A DNA stretch of 64,000 nucleotides from Verrucomicrobiota bacterium (lineage in GTDB: Bacteria > Verrucomicrobiota > Verrucomicrobiia > Limisphaerales > UBA1319), in assembly GCA_022709905.1 (NCBI GenBank), contig JAKLHY010000042.1:1-64000 (forward strand). The letters are read 5' to 3'. Positions 56,701-64,000 of the stretch are shown one piece after another. The notes under the pieces are model-generated. The model had not been told where the DNA came from. It saw only the letters and a list, made by a program, of their open reading frames with translations, and did not search any database. A program made the position numbers and the translations under genes. Position 1 is the stretch's first letter. Each line of letters begins with the position of its first letter.

Positions 56701-57830
56701 TGGCGCGCCGCGGAGATACGCCAGAGCGACACCGCGGTTCCCAATAACACGGTCAGGACCAGGATCGCGCTCAAAGTGGCCAAGGCAGGTTTGCGTCGGC
56801 ACCATAGCAAAAGCCGCTCGATCGCCCGCACCGGCCGCGCCCGGATTGGCATGGCCCCCAGCCAACGTTCCAAGTCCTCCGCTAGAGCCTCCGCCGAGGC
56901 ATACCGACGGCCCGGTTCTTTGCTCAGGCACTTCAGACAAATGGTCTCCAAGTCACGATCCACGGCCGGGTTGATCGCGCTGGGCCGATCGGGCTCGCGT
57001 TCGCGAACTTGGACCATTGTTTCCAGAGGGGTGGGCGCGCGGAACAACGCCCGGCCGGTCAGCAGTTCAAACAGAATTGCGCCCAGACTGTAGACATCCA
57101 CCGCAGTCGTCAGTGGCTTGCCGCCTCCGGCGGCCTGCTCCGGCGCCATGTAATTGGGTGTGCCCAGGGCCGCGTGGCTCAGTGTCAGATTGCTGTCCCC
57201 ATGCAGCAACTTGGCCAGGCCGAAATCAGTGACGTGAGGCTGACCCTGGGTGTCCAGCAGAATATTGGCCGGCTTGAGATCACGATGGAGCACGCCGTGC
57301 TGGTGGGCATAGTGAACGGCTCGCGCCACCGTGGCAAGCAACTCGGCCGCGCGCCGGGGCGCGAAGGGCCCGTGCTTGAGTTCATGGGCCAGATTCGGCC
57401 CTTCGACCAGCCGCATGCTGTAGAAATCCTGGCCCTGATGATGGCCGACCTCGTAGATCGAGACGATGTTCGCGTGATCCAGGCTGGCCGCGGCCGTGGC
57501 CTCGGTGTGGAACCGCCTCACGAACTCCGGCGAGGCCAGCGGACCGGCCAAGATCATCTTCAGCGCCACCGTGCGATCCAGACTCGCCTGCCGCGCCTTA
57601 TAGACCACCCCCATCCCGCCGCGCCCAATCTCCTCGAAAAGTTCGTAGTCACCGAAGCGCTCAGGTTGGCCTGCCGTGCCGGACAGGCCACTGGGAAAGG
57701 AGGCAGATTCCTCTTCGACGGCATCAGAACTGAGGCCGATCTCAAACAGGCATCGGGGACAAAGTCTCCCCAGCGCACCCGCTGCCAACGGCGCGCCACA
57801 ATCGGCACAAACCCTCGTCGATGAGTTCAT
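53748..57830 (-). CDS. Membrane Ser/Thr protein kinase with C-terminal WD40 domain
   Basis: A 1360-residue protein. The N-terminus has a zinc-ribbon-like pair (CADC 8-11, CPRC 24-27). The kinase domain (about 60-320) keeps [11 protein letters not shown], Lys91, [11 protein letters not shown] (182-192) and DFGLAK (202-207), so it should be active. A transmembrane helix lies at about 348-370, and the remainder contains many WD40 repeats (GH/WD pairs from about residue 450 to 1050, such as [50 protein letters not shown]), probably two beta propellers, then about 250 residues of beta-rich sequence without a known family. The kinase faces the cytoplasm; the propellers would sit outside. The ECF sigma gene is 227 bases upstream on the same strand and is its likely partner. 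Confidence 0.88.
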   Translation of the reverse strand: MNSSTRVCADCGAPLAAGALGRLCPRCLFEIGLSSDAVEEESASFPSGLSGTAGQPERFGDYELFEEIGRGGMGVVYKARQASLDRTVALKMILAGPLASPEFVRRFHTEATAAASLDHANIVSIYEVGHHQGQDFYSMRLVEGPNLAHELKHGPFAPRRAAELLATVARAVHYAHQHGVLHRDLKPANILLDTQGQPHVTDFGLAKLLHGDSNLTLSHAALGTPNYMAPEQAAGGGKPLTTAVDVYSLGAILFELLTGRALFRAPTPLETMVQVREREPDRPSAINPAVDRDLETICLKCLSKEPGRRYASAEALAEDLERWLGAMPIRARPVRAIERLLLWCRRKPALATLSAILVLTVLLGTAVSLWRISAARQLEKLETYYSNIKGADGAIQKGSINQALDLLLKCPTALRHWEWGYLVARCHQEILSILTATNRVTTPFYDVGMLVSRVAFDASAKRLLTDCRDGQLRVWDVADGKLLWTLTERTNSAVCWVPHPHESELSLAMPDGTIRCVDLVSGQQRGSFELHSESTWRMERSTGRRPGVTGVTYDGTGQRLAAGTARGEVRVWERQSGRECFSLRLADRAVDVLRFTTDSRQLIVQQGLDLRWHDANSGREKAVVELDPKIYLAVFPSPSGRHYATIDHAHRVALWSEGKMGRVLGALRLFQLAQGRVVFSEDERFVCTTGDSGTARIYQVDNGEEVFSIPERVYNAAFSPNGDWLATFGAERLVRIWDLVRKREGLKLCGHLALVDTLGFSSDGRLLATLSWDGEAKIWSAKPGRSLFELDFVPWSVACSPDGRWITAAPYCGDLNLWDSLSGQLQWTIHSRCHFPMGAAFSPDGRHLVTGGLDDTVRLWEVETGRSLGQFPGQDRAVLCVAYSPDGRRLAVGDMAGFVRIWDVSTRRELHHFKTQVPTVFLVNFDPSGRTLLVCGVGDDLSDTAVPTVWDVESGQRLFSLEAVQHGTAGGGGWFSPDGRIIAVAGRDNQLRLWDAQTRTLLSERPSRSAGGWLAFTPDGKRLVSPVDDSGSGGLDRSVVEVWDLPNRRQVFDLGDNADAICEVLFLPTNSHRLLLGDWSFRLRQLEAFPWRTQDYRAMPGSTEADRIRAYARAYWRKRMAAESPGAGGTNAWPIIVNADESSWPLRDSGAGPHQIDLGRQYNCSLRGPLILDGSQWNADNDLTTLPSGLVILGGVTFDIRGVVMLRRLETTGAMWRTGQGMYPTNVSGILVNQKLRRLRVLHGTCAGLPRIPDAIKDGTVIGSYVWHYADGRQREQEIVYGRDLRDWWLRQGEAAEPSLERGRVAWTGANPIAQRYGATLRLYLGTYDNPWPEVEVTSIDFISRVTTAAPLLAAMTAEP

Positions 57831-57906
57831 ACGGTTATCCCTTGCCCGTAGTCATCGGTTTCCAGAACCGCTCGCCCTCGCTATGAACCGTGAGTAGGTA
57901 GGGCGC

Positions 57907-57950
57907 GACCGCTGGGCGCGCCGAACGTTAAGACGGCCGGCCCAGCGGTC
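57907..57950. repeat. Inverted repeat, 11-base arms
   Basis: GACCGCTGGGC (57907-57917) and GCCCAGCGGTC (57940-57950) are exact reverse complements with 22 bases between. It lies in the gap between the kinase gene and the ECF sigma gene, so it could attenuate or stabilise a common transcript, or be an extragenic palindrome. Confidence 0.6.
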
Positions 57951-58057
57951 CGGACCCGTTCCAACCATCGGGTTCATGGCCCGTGGGTAGGTCCGGCAGG
58001 AACAGGCGGCTCATGATGAAATAAAGCAAATTTGGAGAAAGGTGGGAGGAAAAATGC

Positions 58058-58816
58058 TCACCCGCCAATCACCTCCATCAGGTGGTGAATTTCTTCGTCG
58101 ATTTCGCTGGGACAACTCACCGTTTGGGCGATTTCTGCGCGCAAGAGTGCCCGAAAGCGTCGCTTGAGCCGATGCAGTTCGTACTTCACCGTGCCTTCGG
58201 CAATCCCCAGTTCTCCCGCCACTTGGCGGTAACTGCATCCGCTCGACTCCCCCGGCAGCAATTGCTCGAGCAGCTTGAAGTGCTGGGCATGGCCTTTGGC
58301 GACGAACTCTTCCCTCAAGCGATGATGGACCTGCTCGAGAACGGTTAAAGCCCACCGGCGTTCGTAGAGCCGATCGGCGGTCAGTTCATGGCCCAAATCT
58401 TGGAGATACCGGCTTTCCGCTTCCGCTTCATCCAGAGGAATGGACCGGCTGCCGCCCCCGCGCTTCTGGGCCTTGGCCCGGTCCCATTCGTTGGTCAAAA
58501 AGTGTCGAAGCGAGCTTAGGAGAAACCAGCGGAACTTGCCTCGTCCCGGCTGGGCCATACCCGCGAAATTCTTCTGCAATAACCGGGCAAAGAACTCCTG
58601 GGTCAAGTCCTGGGCATCCGGGGCCGAATAGCCTTGTCGCCGCACAAAGGCGTAGAGCGGATACCAGTAAGTGCAGCAGAGTCTCTCCAGCGCTTCGCTA
58701 GCCTCAGGCGACTCTTGTTGCCCAGCGGCTAGCACGACGCTCCAATGGGTCGTCGCAAATTGTCCAGCCGTTTGCGCGACAGCTTCAGACTGATGGTTTT
58801 CCCTGTCTAACACCAC
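58058..58816 (-). CDS. ECF-type sigma factor linked to the WD40 kinase
   Basis: A 252-residue sigma factor of the kind that starts FATTHWSVVLAAGQQ and has TYWYPLYAFVRRQGYSAPDAQDLTQEFFARLL as region 2, a central GKFRWFLLSSLRHFLTNEWDRAKAQKRGGG stretch and a region 4 helix-turn-helix (YRQVAGELGIAEGTVKYELHRLKRRFR). I recall this type as the group of ECF factors found beside Ser/Thr kinases in Planctomycetes and Verrucomicrobia, where phosphorylation, and not an anti-sigma factor, is thought to control activity. Here too, no anti-sigma gene is present and the kinase gene follows. The gene is divergent from the large PPDK-like protein, about 400 bases away. Confidence 0.9.
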   Translation of the reverse strand: MVLDRENHQSEAVAQTAGQFATTHWSVVLAAGQQESPEASEALERLCCTYWYPLYAFVRRQGYSAPDAQDLTQEFFARLLQKNFAGMAQPGRGKFRWFLLSSLRHFLTNEWDRAKAQKRGGGSRSIPLDEAEAESRYLQDLGHELTADRLYERRWALTVLEQVHHRLREEFVAKGHAQHFKLLEQLLPGESSGCSYRQVAGELGIAEGTVKYELHRLKRRFRALLRAEIAQTVSCPSEIDEEIHHLMEVIGG

Positions 58817-59220
58817 TGATTGTTTGGAGGTACTGGGTTGGAGTATCGAATTATTACCCGGCAGTTCAAAATCGTTTATCGTGGCCGATCGCTTGTTTTC
58901 TTGGCTTTGCCCTCCAAGCGAACCATCAACTTATATCGATGATGGAATGGTTTTACATGTATTAGTGCCGTAGGAAATACTACATGGTCATAGTCTCATC
59001 AGTCATACGTTTATGTCAATGATTATCAATGCATCCCAGCTATTTGCATTAGGCGCCGTTCGGGCATGTCTCGGTAACTAATGCCGGTCAAGGAACGGCA
59101 ATAGATCATCAGCGGGCTTAAAACGAAGATGGTTCGGCTTGGGTTAGCCCTAGATAGGTTTCTGTTGCATGCCGCCGTAATCGGAGCAGGATAGTCGCCG
59201 CATCCTGGCAAGCGTAATAT
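58817..59220. other. Intergenic region, nothing recognised
   Basis: It separates the divergent ECF sigma gene and the gene of the large exported PPDK-like protein. The base composition is more AT-rich than in the neighbouring genes. The short frames in it have no convincing similarity, and no clear promoter pair was identified. Confidence 0.35.
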
Positions 59221-62200
59221 ATGAGACAAACAACAATTCAATCCGCGGTAAATTACCCGCTTCATCCGAGTCAAGTCCGGCGCCTGGCGTGGTGGAGTGC
59301 GCTGCGGTGTGGCGTTGTTCAGATTTACCTAGTGTCCTTGCTGCTAATGGTTGGGGGGGCCATTTCTGGTCTGGCTGAAGATTGGTTTACGGCCATCGAT
59401 AGCCAAACCAACGGATGGATCTCTTTTACCGGCAGCATGCGGACCAACCGTCTGGTCACGCTGCAGACATCGACGAACCTTCTCGAGTGGACGACCAGCG
59501 CGGTCCTGGACCATCGAACATTTCAGCCGGATCAATGGTATCAACTCGAGTCGACCAATCAGCATTTTCACTTCATCGATCCGATCGGATCCCAGGATTC
59601 TGTTCGGTTCTATCGGTTTATCTTGACGGCTTTTGCCGAGACGAATGACTGGAAGAACCAGATCTTATTCCCAAAAGACGCTTTTGCGAATGAACCCGCC
59701 ATCCCGGACGAGCCGAAGGTTCGGTGGCTGAAATTTCTCATCTTCATGGACCAGCCCGGTCGAGTGTATTACCAAGACAGCCAGAAGTATCTTTTGCATC
59801 AGCATTTTGCCGCCGCAAAGTGGCCGCGCTTTGCGAACCTCAGCACACCCGAGTTTGATCGGATCTCGCTTTATAACACCAACCGTCAAATCCTCCTGGG
59901 AACGGTGTTGCTGCCGCCCCGGGAGGGGATCCTCGAGTATGGCGTGCAGTTCTCGGCCCGAGATCCGATTCCCCGGGAACTGGTCAGGCAAAGCTTTGAA
60001 CTGGTGCGATCGACAATTTTGGCCGGATCGGAAACCGGTGTGTTTTATTTCCCGTCTTTTGAGCAGACCGAGACTGCCGCAGTGGATGCCAGTTTTTTTG
60101 CCGCCCATGGGATCCGAGTGAGCACGGTGAATCGATGGTTGGAAGGGAACCAGGTTTACGCCTCGGGATGGGCGCTGGGAACCGGTCGGTTCTTGCCAGC
60201 CTCGGACATCGCCACAGCCTATGCCGAAGGAAGACTTCGCCCCCAAGATATCCTGTTGACCGACGGTGTGCCTGCCGAGTTGCCTTTTGTGGCGGGCATT
60301 ATGACCACAACCCCCGCCACGCCCAACTCGCATGTGGCCATAATGGCGGGAGCGTATGGGATTCCATTTGCCTATGTGGCGGAAACCAACTTGCAGAGCC
60401 GGCTGCGGGAACTGGATGGCCGCGAGGTGGTGCTGCAGGCGTCGGTGCAGGAGGGATACGGCCGCATCAGCGTCATTCCTGTGGACGGGACCATCCCCGC
60501 GGCGTTGCGCGCTGAATTGCTGGGGATGCAACGGCCCGCCGAGGCGGAGATCAAATCCAAGGCGCATTTGGGGGCCTACCACGGCGCCGTCGATGGGCTT
60601 TGGCTGGATGACATCTGTTATTTTGGCGGCAAGGCCTCGCAATACGGACTGCTGCGGCGAACGATTCCTCAATATACCCCCGAGGCGATCGCATTTTCGT
60701 TTGATCTATGGGATGACTTCATGGCCCAGCCGCTTCCCACCGGCAGATCGTTAGGCGAGGAAATCCAAAAGCGCCTTGCAGGCTTCACTTATCCGCCAGA
60801 CATGCAGGCCGTGAAAACCAATCTTGCCGCCATTCGCACACTGATCACCGATTCCACCCTTTTCACCCCGGCACAACAGCAATCGATCCTGGCGGCCTTG
60901 GCTCCATTTGATCCGCAACGAAACATTCGTTTCCGAAGTTCGAGCAACGCCGAGGACGCCCAAACTTTTGCGGCTGCCGGGCTCTATGACAGTTATAGCG
61001 GTTGCCTGGCTGACGATTTGGATGGCGACTCAGCCGGCCCATGCCGATGTGATCCGCAGGAAAACAAGGAACGCGGAGTGTTCCGGGCGATCCGCAAGGT
61101 CTATGCCAGTTTTTATAACGACAACGCTTATCTCGAACGCCTTCGCCACGGCATTGACGAAGCTCAGGTTGGAATGGCTTTGCTGGTGCATCATTCAACG
61201 CCCGACGACCTCGAGTTGGCCAACGGCGTGGCGACCATCACCCTTCGAGATCAGGGATTCTTCGGCGTGGAAACCGTGGCCAATCTGGTCACCCAAAAGG
61301 GCGCGGTCTCTGTCGCCAATCCGGAAGGCAATGCCAAGCCCGAGATTGTGGAAATCACGCCTGGCGGAGCTCCCATGCTGCTGCAAGCATCGAGCCTGGT
61401 GCCTCTGGGCGAGCATGTGCTTGAGTGGGAGGATGAATATGCCACTCTCGCTGACCTCCTGTTCCAGGTCCATAGCAACTATGTTCGCCAGTTGCCCGTC
61501 TCGGCAAGCAAGTCCAACCTCGTCTTGGATCTCGAATACAAGAAGGTCACTCCCGAGAACCTCCAGATCAAACAGGTCCGATCTCTGCCCCCCCCGGCAA
61601 TGACTGCGGCCATACCCTACCTGTTGAACGAATCCACATCCTATTGGCTGTATCAACGGGAAGGCATCGATGTCTTCGCCAATCATCATTTAAAGTGTTT
61701 TCTCACCTTGCAGACGTATAGCGGCGCCGTGGTCAGATCCAATTTAAACCAGACGCTCTACACCCAGGCCCGTTTGGAGTTTCGACGTGGCACAAACCGG
61801 ATTGTCCTGGAGGGTGCCCCGTCCACCTGGCCCGAGGCCACTCACACGGTCACGTTTGACGAACGATTGGGCTTTGTCGTGACGGACACTTGGATCCACG
61901 GGAGCGGGGCTGACCTCTGGAGATTTGAGCTGGTATCGACCGTGCCGGCCACGGCGACTGTTTCAGCGCCTTTCCTTCCCCAGGGTGAGATTCGCAAACG
62001 GCTCCGAGTCGCCTACGCCACGCCGATGCCCAAATATGATTCCTGGAATAACCGCAGCATCACGGAGCCGTTGGAAGAGATCCAGCTGATCCCTTGCCCT
62101 GACTTGGCCTCGTTGGCTGCTGTCGATCCCGTCCGCCGCACCTCGGGGAATGTGGAATTTGAGATTCGTTTCCTGGAGTCGACTCAGGCGTCGGGTCCTC

Positions 62201-62520
62201 CGGTGGGGGCCGATAAGAGCGCCTGGGGCTATTACTTGGCGGCCCTTTCACCGTGGGCGCAAGCGCGCATCAGCGGTCTCCTGGCTGAGCCGGTGGTTTT
62301 GCGTGATTATTATGCGACTTCCGCTTCGCCTGGGCACAAAAACCTGACCACCTGGTATCTTTTTGAGCCGCGCCTGGATCCCGATCTGCCGCCCTCCCAA
62401 CTCGAGGAATTGAGGAACAAGGATATCGAACTCATCTATCTTCAATACGACATTATTGGGAATCGAACCACAGTGATGTTGATGGGCGCCAACGGCAAGT
62501 TTCGACCGCTGGCGCCTTGA
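59221..62520 (+). CDS. Exported protein with permuted PPDK/PEP-synthase-like domains
   Basis: A 1099-residue protein. Residues 1-52 carry a hydrophobic segment (about 33-51) with the look of a signal peptide or anchor. Residues about 57-134 are the RFYR-type module (TLQTSTNLLEWTT ... VRFYRFIL). Residues 355-388 contain TTTPATPNSHVAIMAGAYGIPFAYV, the swivelling phosphohistidine domain of PEP-utilising enzymes with His371. After it, at about 465-860, comes a PEP/pyruvate-binding ATP-grasp-like domain: YFGGKASQYGLLRR with Lys471, RFRSSSNAEDAQTFAAAGLYDSYSG with Arg572, and LEYKKVTPENLQIKQVRSLPP at its end. In PEP synthase and PPDK the order is the reverse (ATP-grasp first). No PEP-binding barrel follows. 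The remainder is beta-rich and unknown. A role outside the cytoplasm without ATP is hard to explain. Confidence 0.8.
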   Translation: MRQTTIQSAVNYPLHPSQVRRLAWWSALRCGVVQIYLVSLLLMVGGAISGLAEDWFTAIDSQTNGWISFTGSMRTNRLVTLQTSTNLLEWTTSAVLDHRTFQPDQWYQLESTNQHFHFIDPIGSQDSVRFYRFILTAFAETNDWKNQILFPKDAFANEPAIPDEPKVRWLKFLIFMDQPGRVYYQDSQKYLLHQHFAAAKWPRFANLSTPEFDRISLYNTNRQILLGTVLLPPREGILEYGVQFSARDPIPRELVRQSFELVRSTILAGSETGVFYFPSFEQTETAAVDASFFAAHGIRVSTVNRWLEGNQVYASGWALGTGRFLPASDIATAYAEGRLRPQDILLTDGVPAELPFVAGIMTTTPATPNSHVAIMAGAYGIPFAYVAETNLQSRLRELDGREVVLQASVQEGYGRISVIPVDGTIPAALRAELLGMQRPAEAEIKSKAHLGAYHGAVDGLWLDDICYFGGKASQYGLLRRTIPQYTPEAIAFSFDLWDDFMAQPLPTGRSLGEEIQKRLAGFTYPPDMQAVKTNLAAIRTLITDSTLFTPAQQQSILAALAPFDPQRNIRFRSSSNAEDAQTFAAAGLYDSYSGCLADDLDGDSAGPCRCDPQENKERGVFRAIRKVYASFYNDNAYLERLRHGIDEAQVGMALLVHHSTPDDLELANGVATITLRDQGFFGVETVANLVTQKGAVSVANPEGNAKPEIVEITPGGAPMLLQASSLVPLGEHVLEWEDEYATLADLLFQVHSNYVRQLPVSASKSNLVLDLEYKKVTPENLQIKQVRSLPPPAMTAAIPYLLNESTSYWLYQREGIDVFANHHLKCFLTLQTYSGAVVRSNLNQTLYTQARLEFRRGTNRIVLEGAPSTWPEATHTVTFDERLGFVVTDTWIHGSGADLWRFELVSTVPATATVSAPFLPQGEIRKRLRVAYATPMPKYDSWNNRSITEPLEEIQLIPCPDLASLAAVDPVRRTSGNVEFEIRFLESTQASGPPVGADKSAWGYYLAALSPWAQARISGLLAEPVVLRDYYATSASPGHKNLTTWYLFEPRLDPDLPPSQLEELRNKDIELIYLQYDIIGNRTTVMLMGANGKFRPLAP

Positions 62521-62630
62521 TCCATACCTGTCAGGCTCGTGCGCAATCATGAATACCAGAACTAGCATTCAGGGATCTTGCTGAATGCCACGCAGCATGA
62601 GCACAAGGTGGTGTGCTTCCGAATGCGAAT

Positions 62631-63710
62631 CTAAATCAAACCTCGATCCACCAGGTGCTCAGCCACAAGGATGGCACCTTTGGCCGCGCCCATCTTAGTG
62701 TTGTGCGAGACCAACACGTATTTGATCCCATTGGACAACACAGGATCGACACGCAAACGCCCCACGGTGGTCACCATCCCATCCTCAGTGTCCCGATCTC
62801 GCCGGGGTTGAGGACGAAACGGCTCATCTGTAACTTGGATAAGTCGCGATGGAGAGGAGGGCAGACGGCGACTGATAAAGTTACGACCGAATTCAGCCAG
62901 GACCGATTTCACATCCGCAAGGCTTGCGCTTCGTTCAAGAGACACATTGACCGCCTCGGTGTGCCCCTCCAACACCGGCACGCGGGTGCAAGTGGCCGAA
63001 ACAGCCCAGTTGGCCGGAACAATATGGTCGCCTTCCAATCGCCCCAGGATTTTCTGGGCCTCGCGCTGGACCTTCTCCTCCTCTTTGGGAATGTAAGGAA
63101 TGACATTATCGATGATGTCCAGGCCAATCACCCCAGGGGAACGTCCTGCTCCCGAGCAGGCTTGCAGGGAAGTCATTAATACCGATTGGATGCCGAATGC
63201 GTCCTGAAGCGGTTTCAGCGTGATGGCCAAACCCGTCACCGTGCAATTTGGGATCGGGGTGATGAATCCCTGCCAGCCTCGCCGGGCCTTTTGAACGGCT
63301 ATTAATCCATCGTGCTCAAGATTGACACCCGGAATAAAGATGGGCACATCCGGTTCGTCACGAAACGCAGACGCCGTTGACACCACAGGCGTTGTCCGGG
63401 CATAGATTGGTTCCAACTCTCGTGCCGCGTCGGATTCCACTGCGGCGAACACGAGGTCAACCGTCCGCGCATCGAAGGTCCGAGCTTCCTGGACGGGAAG
63501 ATCTGCCAATGCCGGAGAGAGGGGCTCCGGGCAAAACCATTGCAGCGATCCAGATTCATGGGTGATGGCCTCGCGATAACATTTTCCGGCTGACCGCGCC
63601 GATGCCGCCAAAGCGGCGACCTCGAAACCCGGATGACGGGCCAGTGAGGCTAGGAATTGTTGTCCGGCCAGGCCGGTGGCTCCGATGATGGCGACTTTTT
63701 TCTTCTGCAT
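62631..63710 (-). CDS. asd: Aspartate-semialdehyde dehydrogenase
   Basis: The enzyme reduces aspartyl phosphate to aspartate semialdehyde, at the branch to lysine, diaminopimelate, threonine and methionine. The 359-residue protein has the NADP Rossmann motif KKVAIIGATGLAGQQFL, the catalytic cysteine in PIPNCTVTGLA and a histidine in RVPVLEGHTEAVNV, and GINGIKYVLVSHNT-type end (SNGIKYVLVSHNTKMGAAKGAILVAEHL). Motif spacing follows the archaeal/fungal-type branch of the family. ATG 63708-63710 directly precedes the first strand; a longer TTG start exists but lacks family similarity. Confidence 0.94.
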   Translation of the reverse strand: MQKKKVAIIGATGLAGQQFLASLARHPGFEVAALAASARSAGKCYREAITHESGSLQWFCPEPLSPALADLPVQEARTFDARTVDLVFAAVESDAARELEPIYARTTPVVSTASAFRDEPDVPIFIPGVNLEHDGLIAVQKARRGWQGFITPIPNCTVTGLAITLKPLQDAFGIQSVLMTSLQACSGAGRSPGVIGLDIIDNVIPYIPKEEEKVQREAQKILGRLEGDHIVPANWAVSATCTRVPVLEGHTEAVNVSLERSASLADVKSVLAEFGRNFISRRLPSSPSRLIQVTDEPFRPQPRRDRDTEDGMVTTVGRLRVDPVLSNGIKYVLVSHNTKMGAAKGAILVAEHLVDRGLI

Positions 63711-63737
63711 GTGGATGTAGGGGGTTGTCGAAAACAA

Positions 63738-63768
63738 AAACCCCCGTCGTCTTTCGGCGGCGGGGTTT
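63738..63768 (-). terminator. Rho-independent terminator (minus strand)
   Basis: AAACCCC and GGGGTTT with inner GTCGTC/GGCGGC pairs form a long GC-rich stem with a small bulge and a four-base loop; read on the minus strand it is followed by TTTTTGTTTT, giving the T-run. It ends the unidentified gene at 63789 and separates it from asd. Confidence 0.85.
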
Positions 63769-63788
63769 GAGAAGCTCTGTTTTCGGGA

Positions 63789-64000
63789 TTAGTGTTTCTC
63801 GATCCGTCCACCGAAAGGCGATCGCGCCTTGGTAGTCGTGGTCGGTTTGAAGGTTGCAGTTCGGGTTTTCTGAGTGAAGACCATGGGGGCCAAGCCCATC
63901 GATAGGCAGGCCGACTTGACGCTCATGGTTCGCAACGCTTCCAACATACCCGGAAAATGATTAATTCGGTTTACGTCGAAAGTCAAACCAAACGCGCTCA
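63789..64000 (-). CDS. 3' end of an unidentified gene (runs off the window)
   Basis: An open frame enters from the right edge and stops at 63789-63791; a TTG at 63984-63986 is the only start codon of any sort near its beginning, so the true start is probably outside. The visible 65-odd residues are basic, with KTRTATFKPTTTTKARSPFGGRIEKH at the C-terminus, and have no family that I recognise. The strong terminator 20 bases downstream supports a real gene on this strand. Confidence 0.5.
   Translation of the reverse strand, partial: SAFGLTFDVNRINHFPGMLEALRTMSVKSACLSMGLAPMVFTQKTRTATFKPTTTTKARSPFGGRIEKH

Noticed and set aside
59026-59274. Minus-strand frame of 82 codons between the sigma factor and the PPDK-like gene
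   Set aside because: It overlaps the start of the plus-strand gene, has no recognisable motif and no ribosome binding site.

Overview
The window reads as chromosomal DNA of a member of the Verrucomicrobiota, probably close to the Pedosphaera/Limisphaerales group. The most direct evidence is the 16S rRNA gene: bases 28816-28833 carry the exact target of the EUB338-III probe, which was designed for Verrucomicrobiales, in place of the common bacterial EUB338 site. The protein-coding content agrees: PEP-CTERM sorting signal, prepilin-type proteins with a FADGH C-terminal motif, many secreted proteins of unusual architecture, large Ser/Thr kinase-WD40 proteins paired with ECF sigma factors, DUF1080 glycosidases and Tat-exported Gfo/Idh/MocA proteins.

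Layout. 0.3-6.3 kb: pheA, the condensin accessory genes scpB-scpA, then a divergent operon of a small DHp-like protein, an ECF sigma factor, a one-helix membrane protein and a membrane-anchored LTxxQ (Spy/CpxP-like) protein, facing an NfeD/ClpP-class membrane protease. 6.7-10.9 kb: two exported proteins (one PEP-CTERM) ending at a strong terminator, an exported thioredoxin, dihydroorotase, tRNA-Gly and a PH-domain membrane protein. 11-16.3 kb: uvrC, a SIS-domain isomerase, trpS, and the AmmeMemoRadiSam B and radical-SAM genes. 16.5-17.2 kb: the remains of a xylose isomerase gene with two internal deletions. 17.6-27.4 kb: an MreC-like coiled-coil protein with a tiny lipoprotein, DUF554, DHH phosphoesterase, msrB, DUF4160, AIM24, cysteine desulfurase and a large GH106-like glycosidase.

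27.4-33.6 kb: a complete rRNA operon (16S, tRNA-Ala, tRNA-Ile, 23S, 5S) with tandem promoters preceded by A/T tracts, both long processing stems and a rho-independent terminator. 33.7-46.7 kb: lipA and neighbours, a carbohydrate-related group (DUF1080-glycosidase fusion, Tat-type oxidoreductase, GH140-like glycosidase, prepilin-type protein), then recG, a TatD-type nuclease and a TcdA-type E1-like enzyme.

46.8-62.5 kb is the accessory part. A same-strand run encodes an ECF sigma factor, a 1360-residue kinase-WD40 receptor, and three secreted proteins: a Calx-beta/PHB-depolymerase-like esterase, a 16-repeat BspA-type leucine-rich-repeat protein and a Calx-beta/PAF-acetylhydrolase-like protein. 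A very large exported protein with PPDK-like domains in permuted order follows on the other strand. Four of these secreted proteins share a short module with a tsTDL-x-W ... RFYR signature. The window ends with asd and, after a terminator, the 3' end of an unidentified gene.

The best candidates for something new are the sigma/one-helix/LTxxQ module at 3.1-4.9 kb (same layout as CnrYXH but without its histidine-rich sensor), the exported permuted PEP-synthase-like protein, and the shared RFYR module. No CRISPR array, phage, insertion sequence or integrase is visible.
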